Shown in pieces: positions 35,463-44,294 of a DNA stretch of 64,000 nucleotides. Origin of the DNA: Gordonia soli NBRC 108243 (lineage in GTDB: Bacteria; Actinomycetota; Actinomycetes; Mycobacteriales; Mycobacteriaceae); the NCBI RefSeq assembly GCF_000334455.1, contig NZ_BANX01000006.1, positions 1 through 64,000 on the forward strand, read 5' to 3'. Both the position numbers and the translations under genes were made by a program. The number at the start of each line of letters is the position of its first letter. Position 1 is the stretch's first letter. Under the pieces are notes generated by a model. It ran no database searches and was not told where the DNA came from. It saw nothing but the letters and a program-made list of their open reading frames with translations.

Positions 35463-36482
35463 TCAGCGCCAGCCGAGTGCCGGGGCCACGTGGGTCAGGA
35501 TCGACTCGATCACATGCGCGTTGTACTCGACCCCGAGCTGATTCGGGACGGTCAGCAGCAGGGTGTCGGCGGCGGCGATCGCCTCGTCCTCGGCCAACTG
35601 CTCGATCAGCTTGTCCGGTTCGTCGGCGTAGCTCCGACCGAAGCGGGCGACGGTGTTGTCGATGACGCCGACCTGGTCGCCCTCGCGTCCGCCCCGACCG
35701 AAGTATGCGCGGTCGCGGTCGTCGGTGAGTGCGAAGATGCTGCGACTCACCGACACCCGTGGCTCACGGGGATGGCCGGCGTCGGTCCACGCCTTGCGGA
35801 AGCGCTCGATCTGCTCGGCCTGCAGCTGGTGGAACGGCACGCCGGTGTCCTCGGTGAGCAGCGTCGAACTCATCAGGTTCATCCCCTGCTCGGCGGTCCA
35901 CTCGGCAGTCGCCCGACTGCCGGCGCCCCACCAGATGCGATCCCGCAGTCCTGGGGATTGCGGCTCGATGCCCAGCGGACCCGGCGGATTCGGGAACATC
36001 GGCGACGGATTCGGCTGTGCGAAGCGGGCGCCGGTGATGGCGGTCAGGAAGACGTCGGTGTGCTGACGCGCCATGTCGGCATCGGTCGAGTCGTCGGCCG
36101 GCACGTATCCGAAGTAGCGGTAGCCGTCGATGACCTGCTCGGGTGATCCCCGACTGATGCCCAGCTGCAGTCGGCCCTCGGAGATCAGGTCCGCGGCGCC
36201 GGCATCCTCCGCCATGTACAGCGGGTTCTCGTACCGCATGTCGATCACGCCGGTGCCGATCTCGATACGACTCGTCTTGGCGCCGACCGCCGCCAGCAGC
36301 GGGAAGGGCGAAGCGAGTTGTCGGGCGAAATGGTGCACGCGGAAGTAGGCGCCGTCGGCGCCCAACTCCTCGGCGGCCACCGCCAGGTCGATGGACTGCA
36401 ACAAGGTGTCGGCGGCTGACTGTGTCTGCGACCCCGGGGACTCAGACCAGTGCCCGAAGGACAGGAACCCGATCTTCTTCAT
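35463..36482 (-). CDS. LLM-class flavin-dependent oxidoreductase
   Basis: A 339-residue luciferase-like enzyme starting MKKIGFLSFGHW. The core shows LGADGAYFRVHHFARQLASPFPLLAAVGAKTSRIEIGTGVIDMRYENP and GRLQLGISRGSPEQV, typical of the alkanal-monooxygenase-like group. The sequence SRGSPEQVIDGY differs from the one at 12606, so the two are not recent duplicates. It is a single gene on the minus strand, next to an inverted-repeat element (36544-36613). It should use FMNH2 or F420; the substrate is unknown. Confidence 0.85.
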   Translation of the reverse strand: MKKIGFLSFGHWSESPGSQTQSAADTLLQSIDLAVAAEELGADGAYFRVHHFARQLASPFPLLAAVGAKTSRIEIGTGVIDMRYENPLYMAEDAGAADLISEGRLQLGISRGSPEQVIDGYRYFGYVPADDSTDADMARQHTDVFLTAITGARFAQPNPSPMFPNPPGPLGIEPQSPGLRDRIWWGAGSRATAEWTAEQGMNLMSSTLLTEDTGVPFHQLQAEQIERFRKAWTDAGHPREPRVSVSRSIFALTDDRDRAYFGRGGREGDQVGVIDNTVARFGRSYADEPDKLIEQLAEDEAIAAADTLLLTVPNQLGVEYNAHVIESILTHVAPALGWR

Positions 36483-36543
36483 GATCGGTAAATGATACCG
36501 CGGTCCGTTTAATTCCCGCGGGCGATCGGCCCGGCCCCTCCGC

Positions 36544-36613
36544 GTTCTTCCGCCCCGAACTCACTCGTCCGCCGGCTGCAGGTGGCGGAAGACGAAGTTC
36601 GGGGCGGAAGAAC
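36544..36613. repeat. Long inverted repeat (18-bp perfect arms)
   Basis: GTTCTTCCGCCCCGAACT (36544-36561) and its exact reverse complement (36596-36613) bracket 34 bp that themselves pair (TCCGCC with GGCGGA). The element fills most of the 149-bp gap between two minus-strand genes. It could end transcription of the HpaB-like gene or be a REP-type element. It is unrelated in sequence to the 77-bp units. Confidence 0.6.
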
Positions 36614-36631
36614 GAAGCGGGGCCCGTCTGC

Positions 36632-38038
36632 TCAGCCGCGCGAGGCCGCGAGCACCTCATCGACGGCGCCGCGAGCGCGGGTGCTGTCGTAGGCGCGCGC
36701 GATCTGCATCTTCTCCGCCTCGAGCGAGCCCTCGGCGTGCGTCGCCAACACCGACTGGTAGCCACCCCACGGGCCGGTGGCCAGATCGCCGATGAGGTGG
36801 ATCAGCCGCAGACGCTCCTCGGCGGGGGCGGCAGCCGCGAAGTACTTCTCCAGCACGGCGCGCGTCGCGGGATCGTCCCAGTCCTCGCCGCCCGGACCCG
36901 TCGCGACGAGGCCGCCGGCCAGGTCGAGCACGGTGGCGGTCGCGGCGTGGAAACCGTGCGCGAAGTGGAACTTCGCCATATTCACCGCGAGCGGATCGGG
37001 GAGCGCCACGTCGTTGCCGCCGCTGCGCGCACGCAAGGCGGCCAGTTCGGCACAACCCCGGACTGTCTCGGCGTAGGTGACGAGTTCGGTGATCTTGGTC
37101 TTCACGTGACCCGCGCGTGCGATGCCGTTCGCCTCGGCCACCTTGATCGCCGAACCGACCAGGAGATCGAGGATGGGCAGCTTGTAGTTGACCGCGGTGA
37201 AGCGGTGGTAGTCGACGAAGGCCAGGGCCAGCGGACCGGCGAGCTCGGGCTCACGGTTGAGGAAGACCCGCTCCTTGGGTACGCGGACGTTGTCGAAGAC
37301 CGTGAGGCTCTCGAGGAGCTTGTGCCGCGAGGAGATCGGGTGCTCGAACCCGTTGCGGGTGCCGTGGAGATATGGCGAGACGTACAGGCTCAGCCCCTCG
37401 GTTGCGACCGGGATCGCGAAGCTCACCGCCCAGTCTGCGTCGGCGGCCGACATCGCCCGGGTCGGCAGCACGATGATCTCGTCGGCGTTCGCACTGAACG
37501 ACGTATGGACCTTGGCGCCGGACACCGTGATCGAGTCAGCGTCCTCGTCGACGATCCGAAGGTAGTGATCGGGATTCGGCTGCTGGTGCGGAGCCAGTGA
37601 GCGGTCACCCTTGACGTCGGTCTGCGCCACCGCGAGCGCGACATCGTTTGCGCAGCACTGCTCGTAGAACGCCTCGGCCTTCTCGAGAGCCGCACCCGAC
37701 AGTGCCCGACGCAGCGCGAACAGCGCGTCGGAGCCGACCTCCTTGAGCACGATGGTGCCGGCGCCCATCCGCGAGAGGGTCTCGATCAGCCGACCGCGGT
37801 CGGTGATGTCGGAGGAAGTTCGGGGCAATCGGTAGAACGCCGTGTACGGACCGTCGCCGTCATCGGCGACCGCGAGGTCGGGGTGGACCTCCGAGATCGA
37901 ATACGCGAGAGACGAATGTGCGATCGCCTCGTCGAACTCGCCGAAGGCGGTGACGTCGTCGACTTGTTTGCCGCGGTACCAGACGGTACGGCCGTCTCGG
38001 AGGCCCTCTCGGTATTCGGCAGCCGTGCGCAGGGCCAT
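36632..38038 (-). CDS. 4-hydroxyphenylacetate-3-hydroxylase (HpaB)-family protein
   Basis: A 468-residue FADH2-dependent oxygenase-family enzyme. It begins MALRTAAEYREGLRDGRTVWYRGKQVDDVT, the usual opening of HpaB-like proteins. It has the flavin- and substrate-binding regions RSLAPHQQPNPDHYLRIVDE and SGAKVHTSFSANADEIIVLP, and the C-terminal WDDPATRAVLEKYF. Some members are 4-hydroxybutyryl-CoA dehydratase-like, so hydroxylation is not certain. ATG 38038 is preceded by GGAAGGAC. No flavin reductase is adjacent. A 20-bp palindrome 30-49 bp upstream is a likely operator. Confidence 0.82.
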   Translation of the reverse strand: MALRTAAEYREGLRDGRTVWYRGKQVDDVTAFGEFDEAIAHSSLAYSISEVHPDLAVADDGDGPYTAFYRLPRTSSDITDRGRLIETLSRMGAGTIVLKEVGSDALFALRRALSGAALEKAEAFYEQCCANDVALAVAQTDVKGDRSLAPHQQPNPDHYLRIVDEDADSITVSGAKVHTSFSANADEIIVLPTRAMSAADADWAVSFAIPVATEGLSLYVSPYLHGTRNGFEHPISSRHKLLESLTVFDNVRVPKERVFLNREPELAGPLALAFVDYHRFTAVNYKLPILDLLVGSAIKVAEANGIARAGHVKTKITELVTYAETVRGCAELAALRARSGGNDVALPDPLAVNMAKFHFAHGFHAATATVLDLAGGLVATGPGGEDWDDPATRAVLEKYFAAAAPAEERLRLIHLIGDLATGPWGGYQSVLATHAEGSLEAEKMQIARAYDSTRARGAVDEVLAASRG

Positions 38039-38067
38039 GAGGCCTGTCCTTCCGTCTCGAGGAATAC

Positions 38068-38087
38068 GACCGAGCGATCGATCGGTC
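38068..38087. promoter_or_regulatory. Palindromic operator upstream of HpaB-like gene
   Basis: GACCGAGCGATCGATCGGTC equals its own reverse complement except for one mismatched pair (positions 7 and 14). It lies 30-49 bp before the HpaB-like start. It matches 17 of 20 bases of a second site at 39294-39313. TetR-family operators have this size and symmetry. The likely binder is the XRE-TetR protein encoded at 38280-39185; binding is inferred. Confidence 0.55.
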
Positions 38088-38279
38088 ATGGACGATCGTC
38101 GAGGAGTCGGCGCGAATAGTCAAGCGGCGGGCAGTCGCAACGGGTGTTCTATAAGCAGTCTGAATGCGGCATTAGCGAACTTCCGCGCCCCGGCCGGCCC
38201 TGCGCGGCCTGGCGGAGGAGAAGAAAGCGACCGTCCATACATGTTCAGCAATGCTGAACAGCCCGTGGTCTGCGATCGG

Positions 38280-39185
38280 CTAGGACTCGTGGCCCATCAG
38301 GCGTAGCGCGAAGCCGACGTACTCCTGGGCGACCGCATCAGGGCCGAGCCGTCCGTGCGGCTGCCACCAACTCGGGATCGCCGTGCACATGGTGACGACG
38401 ACGCGCGAGGCGTCGTCGGGCTCGTCGACCCGGAACTCGCCGGCATCCACAGCATCACGGACGCACTGATCGACGATCCGCTGCTGGTGGTTGCGACGCG
38501 TGGCCACTGCGGCCCGGTTGGTGGGTTCGAGCGCTCGGACCTCGCTGGTCCCGATGAAGCCGAGTTCGCGCCTGTGAATGTGATAGAGCGCCAGGTTCTC
38601 CACTGCGAGAGAGAATCTCGCGACCGGGTCACCGCCCTCGGCGATCGCGGCATCGGCTCGCCACTCCAGGTCGGCCATGGTCGCGTCCAGGATGCTCATC
38701 AGCAGTTCCTGCTTGCTCTCGTACCGGGTGTAGATCCCGGGCACCGAGATGCCGCACCGCGCGGAGATCCGCCTCATGCTCGTGCCGTGATAGCCGACCT
38801 CGAGGAACTCTGCGAGCGCGGCCGCGGGGATGGGCGGCAACTCGAGCGGCCCGTAGTCACGCCAGCCGGCGGATCGACGGACGTCGGCGGTCCGCTCCGA
38901 TGGGTGCTCGGGCGCCCGGAAGACGAGGGGCCGGTCGGCGGCCGGCTGGGGTGCTCGTCGGTCCGCGTCTGGTGAGCCGAGGATTCGTGCAGCGGTGGTG
39001 CCCAGCGCGTCGGCGACCGATTCCAGTCGTTCCACGGTCAGACCCGACTTGCCGTTCTCGATCTGACTGAGCGTCGCCGCACTGACGCCGAGCTCCGCGG
39101 CCAGACCCCGGAGCGAGCGGCCGTGCTCGACGCGAGCTTGCCGCAGGCGCGCCCCGACCGGCGGTCGATGTGGGTCCGATGTCAC
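38280..39185 (-). CDS. XRE-TetR fusion transcriptional regulator
   Basis: A 301-residue regulator joining two DNA-binding domains. An XRE HTH spans residues 10-65 (GARLRQARVEHGRSLRGLAAELGVSAATLSQIENGKSGLTVERL), then a TetR HTH about 125-165 (AALAEFLEVGYHGTSMRRISARCGISVPGIYTRYESKQELL) leads into a TetR-type ligand domain. The linker is Pro/Ala/Arg-rich. Such fusions are known in Mycobacteriales, often near lipid or steroid catabolism genes. It lies between the HpaB-like gene and the SDR/acyl-CoA-synthetase pair, and both sides have the same palindrome, so it is the likely local regulator. Confidence 0.85.
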   Translation of the reverse strand: MTSDPHRPPVGARLRQARVEHGRSLRGLAAELGVSAATLSQIENGKSGLTVERLESVADALGTTAARILGSPDADRRAPQPAADRPLVFRAPEHPSERTADVRRSAGWRDYGPLELPPIPAAALAEFLEVGYHGTSMRRISARCGISVPGIYTRYESKQELLMSILDATMADLEWRADAAIAEGGDPVARFSLAVENLALYHIHRRELGFIGTSEVRALEPTNRAAVATRRNHQQRIVDQCVRDAVDAGEFRVDEPDDASRVVVTMCTAIPSWWQPHGRLGPDAVAQEYVGFALRLMGHES

Positions 39186-39293
39186 CGCTCTTGTTTAGCA
39201 TGATCAAACGGCACCTGACCGCAGGCGGGCGCCGAACGATGCTTCCGATCTGCATCGATTGACATTCTGGATGAGCTCGGTCACGATTGCGCG

Positions 39294-39313
39294 GACCGAG
39301 TGATCGTTCGCTC
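39294..39313. promoter_or_regulatory. Second copy of the XRE-TetR-associated palindrome
   Basis: GACCGAGTGATCGTTCGCTC matches the site at 38068 in 17 of 20 positions. It lies between the regulator start (39185, minus) and the SDR start (39432, plus). Just left of it, CTCGGTC (39276-39282) pairs with GACCGAG (39294-39300), giving a second overlapping inverted repeat. It is a candidate divergent operator. Confidence 0.5.
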
Positions 39314-39431
39314 TGGTCGCTTCGATGGAGTGCCGACCCGACACCGGTCGGCGCCCCGAGACATCGGTTCGGGTGATCAACTGCCGCATCGCGGCGGTGA
39401 CAGGCCGGAGCCGCACGAAAGGACGCACGCG

Positions 39432-40277
39432 ATGACCGCGCAATCCCGGCCGCTCGAGGGCCGCACCCTGATCATGTCCGGCGGTAGTCGGGGTATCGGA
39501 GAGGCGATCGCCGTCGCGGCCGCACGCGCGGGAGCCAACGTCGCGTTGATCGCGAAGACCGCCGATCCGCATCCCAAGCTGCCGGGGACCATCTACTCCG
39601 CTGCCGAGGCCATCGAAGCCGCCGGAGGTGTAGCCCTCCCAATCGTCGGCGACGTCCGTGACGACGAGTCCGTCGTGTCTGCCGTCGCGCAGACGGTCGA
39701 GAAATTCGGCGGGATCGACATCGTCGTCAACAACGCGAGTGCGCTCGACCTCACTCGCTCCGCCGACATCGGGCTCAAGAAGTACGACCTCATGCAGGAC
39801 ATCAACGCCCGCGGGGCATTCGCTCTGTCGCAGGCCGCGATCCCTCATCTGCGGAAATCGGAGAACGCACACATCCTGACGCTGTCTCCGCCGATCACCT
39901 TGGACCCCAAGTGGTTCGCGGAGATCGGTACCGCGTACACGATCTCCAAGTTCTCGATGTCGTTGGTCACCATCGGCCTGGCGGCCGAGCTGCGGGAAGA
40001 CGGGATCGCGGTCAATTCGCTGTGGCCCCGGACCACCATCGACACCGCCGCCGTGCGCAACATCCTCAGTGAGGAGTTGGTGGCGCGCAGTCGGACCGTC
40101 GCGATCGTCGCCGACGCCGCGTTGAGCATCCTCACCCGCCCGGCGTCGTCGGTGACGGGCGAGTGCCTCATCGATGACGAAGTCCTCACCGCGGACGGTG
40201 TCGACGACCTGAGTCGATACCAGGTCGACCCTGCCGCAACCGATCTCGAGCTCGACTTCTGGATGGAGTGGAACTGA
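39432..40277 (+). CDS. Short-chain dehydrogenase/reductase
   Basis: A 281-residue classical SDR with cofactor motif SGGSRGIGEAIA (about 16-27), DVRDDE, NNASALDLT and YTISKFSMSLV (the YxxxK catalytic pair). GLKKYDLMQDINARGAFALSQAAIPHLRKSENAHILTLSPP resembles the HSDL2-like SDR group, implying a hydroxyacyl or steroid-like substrate. ATG 39432 is preceded by GAAAGG. It is followed by the acyl-CoA synthetase gene with 1 bp between stop and ATG, so the two form an operon; the palindrome upstream suggests control by the XRE-TetR protein. Confidence 0.85.
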   Translation: MTAQSRPLEGRTLIMSGGSRGIGEAIAVAAARAGANVALIAKTADPHPKLPGTIYSAAEAIEAAGGVALPIVGDVRDDESVVSAVAQTVEKFGGIDIVVNNASALDLTRSADIGLKKYDLMQDINARGAFALSQAAIPHLRKSENAHILTLSPPITLDPKWFAEIGTAYTISKFSMSLVTIGLAAELREDGIAVNSLWPRTTIDTAAVRNILSEELVARSRTVAIVADAALSILTRPASSVTGECLIDDEVLTADGVDDLSRYQVDPAATDLELDFWMEWN

Positions 40278-40278
40278 G

Positions 40279-41916
40279 ATGACGGTCGGTAGCCCCGACG
40301 GCCGGGGAGTCGCGGGTTCGGTCGCGGCCGGCTCTGACATCGCCGTGGCGCGATCGCAGACGGTCGGCGACATCCCTCGTCGGTCCGCGGCGCGGACGCC
40401 GGACAAGCTGGCCGTGATCCACCGGGACACCCGACTGACTTTCCGCGAGTTCGACATCGCGGTGGACCGGGTCGCGGCTGCACTGTACGACGAGGGCATC
40501 CGACGCGGCGACACGGTCGCGCTGCTCTCCCACAACTGCTGGCAGTACCCGGTGGTGATCTTCGCGGCGGCACGGATCGCCGCGGTCGCGGTGCCGATCA
40601 ACTTCATGCTCACCGCGCCCGAGGTCGCCTACATCCTCGACGACTGTTCCGCCGCCTGTCTGGTCGTCGAGGACGCATTGATCGAGGTCGCCGAGTCCGC
40701 CATCGCCGCATCGGCCGGTGACGTCCGGGTGCGAGCGGTCATCGACCTCGACGGCGCGATCGACACCGGCTGGCCGAGTATCGCGGAGTGGACCGACGGC
40801 GATCGGGGGCCGGCGCCGCACGTCGAGGTGTCCGACGACGACGTCGTGCGGATCATGTACACCTCCGGCACGGAATCGCGGCCCAAGGGCGCGATGCACA
40901 CCAGTCGCTCCCTGATGTGGCAGTACATGAGCTGCATCGTCACCGGTGGCATGAGTGGTGACGATGTGGAGGTGCACTCGCTGCCGCTGTACCACTGCGC
41001 ACAGCTGGACAACTTCTTCACGACCGATCTGTACCTGGGCGCCACCAGCATCATCCTGGACCGTCCCGATCCGTCGAACTTGTTGCGCACCATCGCGAGC
41101 GAGGGGGCGACCAAGCTGTTCTGCCCGCCGACGGTGTGGATCGCCCTGCTGCGATCGCCCGACTTCGACCCCTCGGCCCTCTCGACCCTGCGCAAGGGGT
41201 ATTACGGCGCATCGGCGCTGCCCACGGAGATCCTGCGCGAGATGACCGCACGTCTGCCCGGCCTCCGGCTGTGGAACTTCTACGGGCAGACCGAGATGGC
41301 GTCGTTGGCAACGGCACTCGGGCCGGACGACCAGGAGACCCGCAGCGGCTCGGCGGGACGGCCGGCGCTCAACGTGCAGACGCAGATAGTCGACGAGGCC
41401 GATCGTCCGGTGGGGAACGGGACCGTCGGCGAGATCGTCCACCGTAGCCCGCAGGCCACCGTCGGGTACTTGAACCAGCCCGAGAAGACGGCGGAATCGT
41501 TCCGCAGCGGATGGTTTCACAGCGGCGACCTCGGATACTTCGACGAGGAGGGCTACCTCTGGGTCGTCGATCGTCAGAAGGACATGATCAAGACCGGCGG
41601 TGAGAACGTGTCGAGCCGCGAGGTCGAGGAGGTGCTGTTCGAGATCCCCGGCGTGCGCGAGGCGGCCGTGTTCGGCGTGCCACACCCGCGCTGGATCGAG
41701 GCGATCGCGGTCGTCGTCGTCACCGATCCCGATGCCGCCGACACGGTCACGGTGGACGAGGAGACGGTCCTGCGATTCTGTCGGGAGAGGTTGGCCGGCT
41801 ACAAGGTGCCCAAGTATGTGATCGTCGCCGACGCGCTGCCGAAGAACCCCAGCGGCAAGATTCTCAAGCGGACCCTGCGCGACACCTACGGCACCATCGC
41901 CGATCGCGAACGGTGA
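40279..41916 (+). CDS. AMP-forming acyl-CoA synthetase (FadD-like)
   Basis: A 545-residue ANL-superfamily ligase. It shows P-loop-like motif MYTSGTESRPKGAMHT, A5 motif LWNFYGQTEMASLAT, A7/A8 SGDLGYFDEEGYLWVVDRQKDMIKTGGENVSSREVEEVLF, and A10 lysine in NPSGKILKRTLRD. It should activate a carboxylic acid (fatty, aromatic or steroid-derived) with ATP and CoA. It is the second gene of an operon with the SDR; together with the HpaB-like oxygenase they may form a degradation route. The substrate cannot be told from sequence. Confidence 0.88.
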   Translation: MTVGSPDGRGVAGSVAAGSDIAVARSQTVGDIPRRSAARTPDKLAVIHRDTRLTFREFDIAVDRVAAALYDEGIRRGDTVALLSHNCWQYPVVIFAAARIAAVAVPINFMLTAPEVAYILDDCSAACLVVEDALIEVAESAIAASAGDVRVRAVIDLDGAIDTGWPSIAEWTDGDRGPAPHVEVSDDDVVRIMYTSGTESRPKGAMHTSRSLMWQYMSCIVTGGMSGDDVEVHSLPLYHCAQLDNFFTTDLYLGATSIILDRPDPSNLLRTIASEGATKLFCPPTVWIALLRSPDFDPSALSTLRKGYYGASALPTEILREMTARLPGLRLWNFYGQTEMASLATALGPDDQETRSGSAGRPALNVQTQIVDEADRPVGNGTVGEIVHRSPQATVGYLNQPEKTAESFRSGWFHSGDLGYFDEEGYLWVVDRQKDMIKTGGENVSSREVEEVLFEIPGVREAAVFGVPHPRWIEAIAVVVVTDPDAADTVTVDEETVLRFCRERLAGYKVPKYVIVADALPKNPSGKILKRTLRDTYGTIADRER

Positions 41917-42031
41917 GCCGACGGCGGCGAGCGTGATCAGTGGATCGCTTCGTCGCGGTGTGACGTGGAGTACACTCGATGGGCATGTGCGGCAGTGAGA
42001 TTCCAGGCGGCGACGACGGGGTGATGCGCTG

Positions 42032-42823
42032 ATGGCCGTCGCTCGATCGTGGCGTTCGGAGCTGTCCCGCGACCAGTTGCTCGGCATCGTCGGCGTGCTC
42101 GAGGACTGTGAGAACGCCGACGGGGGAGCGGGTTTCACCGAGGTCCTGGTCGACTCCATCGGACGCAACCTCGGGGTCCGCGACGTCACGTTCTTCCAAG
42201 GCGGGTCGTTCCCGGAGATCTTCGACGATCCTGCTCCGCTGCTGACCGGCGCCGCGGCTCCCCTGCTCTCGGTCTATCGCGAGCGGTGGCGGGACAAGGA
42301 CGTGTTCGCGATGCCACAGGCCCGGCGGGTGCTGACCACCGACGGATTCGCGTCGCTTCAGGACCTCTCCCGACTGCCGGGCCCGCAGCGATCGTATGTC
42401 GTCGACTACCTCAACCCGAACGACATGCAGACCGCATCTGCACTGCACCTGCCGTTCGCCGACGGTGAGGCGCTCGTGGGCATGTTCGAGACGGTCCGAT
42501 CGTGGGACCGCTCCGACCTCCTCGCGGTCCGCATGCTCGCCCGCCAGCTCCGGTCCCGGACGGCGACGATCACCCTCGGCGCCACCGCGGCGAGAGACCC
42601 ACTCGACGACCTCACGCCGCGGCAGACCGAGGTGGCCGAACTGGTGAGCGACGGATTGAGCAACGGCGAGATCGCCACCGCTCTGTCGCTGTCGGAGTTG
42701 TCGATCAAGAAGTACATCAGCCGGATCTTCGACGTCACCGGACATCGCAATCGATCCGAGCTGGCGACGGCGGTGCTGCGCCGCGAGCACGGGCGGCGAC
42801 ATCAAGGGAGACACCAGGGCTGA
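42032..42823 (+). CDS. LuxR-family response regulator without receiver
   Basis: A 263-residue regulator. The C-terminal LuxR HTH is clear: LTPRQTEVAELVSDGLSNGEIATALSLSELSIKKYISRIFDVTGHRNRSELATAVL. The N-terminal 180 residues show no receiver or PAS signature I can name and may be a GAF-like or unique sensor region (LEDCENADGGAGFTEVLVDSIGRNLGVRDVTFFQGGS). It follows the SDR/acyl-CoA synthetase genes with its own promoter region (TACACT at 41970-41975) and could regulate them. Confidence 0.85.
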   Translation: MAVARSWRSELSRDQLLGIVGVLEDCENADGGAGFTEVLVDSIGRNLGVRDVTFFQGGSFPEIFDDPAPLLTGAAAPLLSVYRERWRDKDVFAMPQARRVLTTDGFASLQDLSRLPGPQRSYVVDYLNPNDMQTASALHLPFADGEALVGMFETVRSWDRSDLLAVRMLARQLRSRTATITLGATAARDPLDDLTPRQTEVAELVSDGLSNGEIATALSLSELSIKKYISRIFDVTGHRNRSELATAVLRREHGRRHQGRHQG

Positions 42824-42931
42824 CAACGCCCCGCGCCCGACGACTCGGCGGACCGATGCCGCACACTCGCGTGCGGTGCGGGTCACCTCGCTGTCGGCGC
42901 AACGGGCTTGCCGCTCTCGTGCCGGCGGGCC

Positions 42932-43282
42932 TCAGGATCGCCGTGCGTATGCGATGACCGCGAGTCCGCTCGGTCCCCGCAGTGGGAGACGCGTCTCGTG
43001 GCCGCCGTCCTCCTGCTCGCCGACGGTCCATCCGAGCGTCTCGGCGCGGGTGGCGACCGCATCGAGGTCGCTGGTTCGGGCCAGCAGTGACCATGTCGGA
43101 CCGTCGGTCTCGTCGGACAGACTCAGGGTTTCCCATGCGGCCCAGGCATTGTCGTCGGAGAACTTCGGTGTACCGAGGGTCGCGATGAGATCCTCGGCCA
43201 GATCGGCCCACCGATCGGTGGCGTGCATGACGGTCACCCGCTCGAAGAGATCGGCGAGGCCGGCGGTGGCATCCCCGCTCAT
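42932..43282 (-). CDS. VOC-like small protein at the end of the monooxygenase operon
   Basis: A 116-residue protein with glyoxalase/VOC-like pattern: FERVTVMHATDRWADLAEDLIATLGTPKF near the start and TSDLDAVATRAETLGWTVGEQEDGGHETRLPLRGPSGLAVIAY near the end. The core strands fit, but the usual metal-binding residues are not all visible, so it may be a binding rather than catalytic member. Its ATG overlaps the flavin reductase stop (ATGA at 43282-43279). It is the last of four coupled genes on the minus strand. Confidence 0.68.
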   Translation of the reverse strand: MSGDATAGLADLFERVTVMHATDRWADLAEDLIATLGTPKFSDDNAWAAWETLSLSDETDGPTWSLLARTSDLDAVATRAETLGWTVGEQEDGGHETRLPLRGPSGLAVIAYARRS

Positions 43283-43815
43283 GACAGCGGTCCGAGTGTG
43301 CGGAACATCGATCGGTGGAAGACCAGCGGATCGGTGGGGGCGGGCACGATGAGCGCCGACACCCGGCCGACCACCAGTTCGTGGTCGCCGATCACCCGAT
43401 GATCGTCGATGTCGCAATCGATCCAGGCGTGTGCACCGTCGAGACGAGGAGCGCCGTTGGCGGATCGGGTCCATGAGACGCCGGCGAATTTGTCGGTGCC
43501 ACTGCGCGCGAACGACCGCGCCAGGAGGTCCTGCCCCTCCGCCAGGACGTTGACGCTGAACCGCCCGGTCGCGAGCACGCGCGGGAGTGTGGTCGACGAA
43601 CTGCCGGCGAAGAAGCCGACGAGCGGCGGGTCCAGCGAGATCGAGGTGAACGAGCCGACCGTCATACCGGTCGGTTCGCCGTCGGCATCCTCCGCGGTGA
43701 TGACGACGACGCCGGAGCAGAAGTGGGAGAGAGCTTCTCGGAAACTCCCGGCGATGCCCACGGCGTCGGTGGCGTCGATCGGATGGCGCGTGTCGACGAG
43801 GTCGTCGGTGGTCAT
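43279..43815 (-). CDS. Flavin reductase (FMN), two-component monooxygenase partner
   Basis: A 178-residue flavin reductase-like protein. The typical pattern is FREALSHFCSGVVVITAEDADGEPTGMTVGSFTSISLDPPLVGFFAGSSSTTLPRVLATGRFSVNVLAEGQ and the C-terminal HELVVGRVSALIV. It should pass FMNH2 to the LLM monooxygenase at 44291. The start at ATG 43815 fits family length; it lies 62 bp after the SRPBCC gene. Its stop overlaps the VOC-like start, so the last two genes are translationally coupled. Confidence 0.9.
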   Translation of the reverse strand: MTTDDLVDTRHPIDATDAVGIAGSFREALSHFCSGVVVITAEDADGEPTGMTVGSFTSISLDPPLVGFFAGSSSTTLPRVLATGRFSVNVLAEGQDLLARSFARSGTDKFAGVSWTRSANGAPRLDGAHAWIDCDIDDHRVIGDHELVVGRVSALIVPAPTDPLVFHRSMFRTLGPLS

Positions 43816-43877
43816 GAGTGCGTGTCCTTTTCCTCGAGAGGCGGTGCGGGCCGAGTGGGCCCGCACCGCAGGGGTGC

Positions 43878-44294
43878 CTACGCGGCGCCGATCTGGTTCT
43901 CCAGTTCGGCGAGCGCGTCGGAATAGATACCCGAGATGGCCGTGGCCAGTTCTGCTTCGACCTCGGCCGACTCGGCGCCGAACGATGCCGCCCAGCGAAC
44001 GTCGGCGCCGCCATCGGTCGACTCGGTGACCGAGATCGTCGACTCGTAGTGCTTCAGAGGCAGTGGGCCGTCGATGTAGGTGTACGTGTAAGTCCGAGCG
44101 TCGTCGGCGAACGCGGTGATGCGCTCCCGTGCCGGCTCACCGTCGGCGAACACGACATGTCGAACGTTGTCCTCGTCGACGCGAGACGTGGTGATGGCAG
44201 GGATCCACGACGCGATGTCGCCCGTCCGGCCGATCCACGACCAGACGGTGTCGGCCGACGCCGGGAAGGTGTGCTGGATCTCGATGTCGGTCAC
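43878..44294 (-). CDS. SRPBCC-family protein in monooxygenase operon
   Basis: A 138-residue protein with START-like fold signals (DIEIQHTFPASADTVWSWIGRTGDIASWIPAI at the start and a C-terminal helix ending ALAELENQIGAA). It is similar to MxaD-like or polyketide-cyclase-like proteins. GTG 44294 overlaps the LLM monooxygenase stop by 4 bases (GTGA), and the flavin reductase follows. It probably binds the hydrophobic substrate or product of the monooxygenase; no catalytic role is evident. Confidence 0.82.
   Translation of the reverse strand: MTDIEIQHTFPASADTVWSWIGRTGDIASWIPAITTSRVDEDNVRHVVFADGEPARERITAFADDARTYTYTYIDGPLPLKHYESTISVTESTDGGADVRWAASFGAESAEVEAELATAISGIYSDALAELENQIGAA

Noticed and set aside
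41970..41975. TACACT as a certain promoter for the LuxR gene
   Set aside because: It matches a -10 hexamer, but no -35 is visible and such hexamers occur by chance; it is mentioned only in the gene entry.
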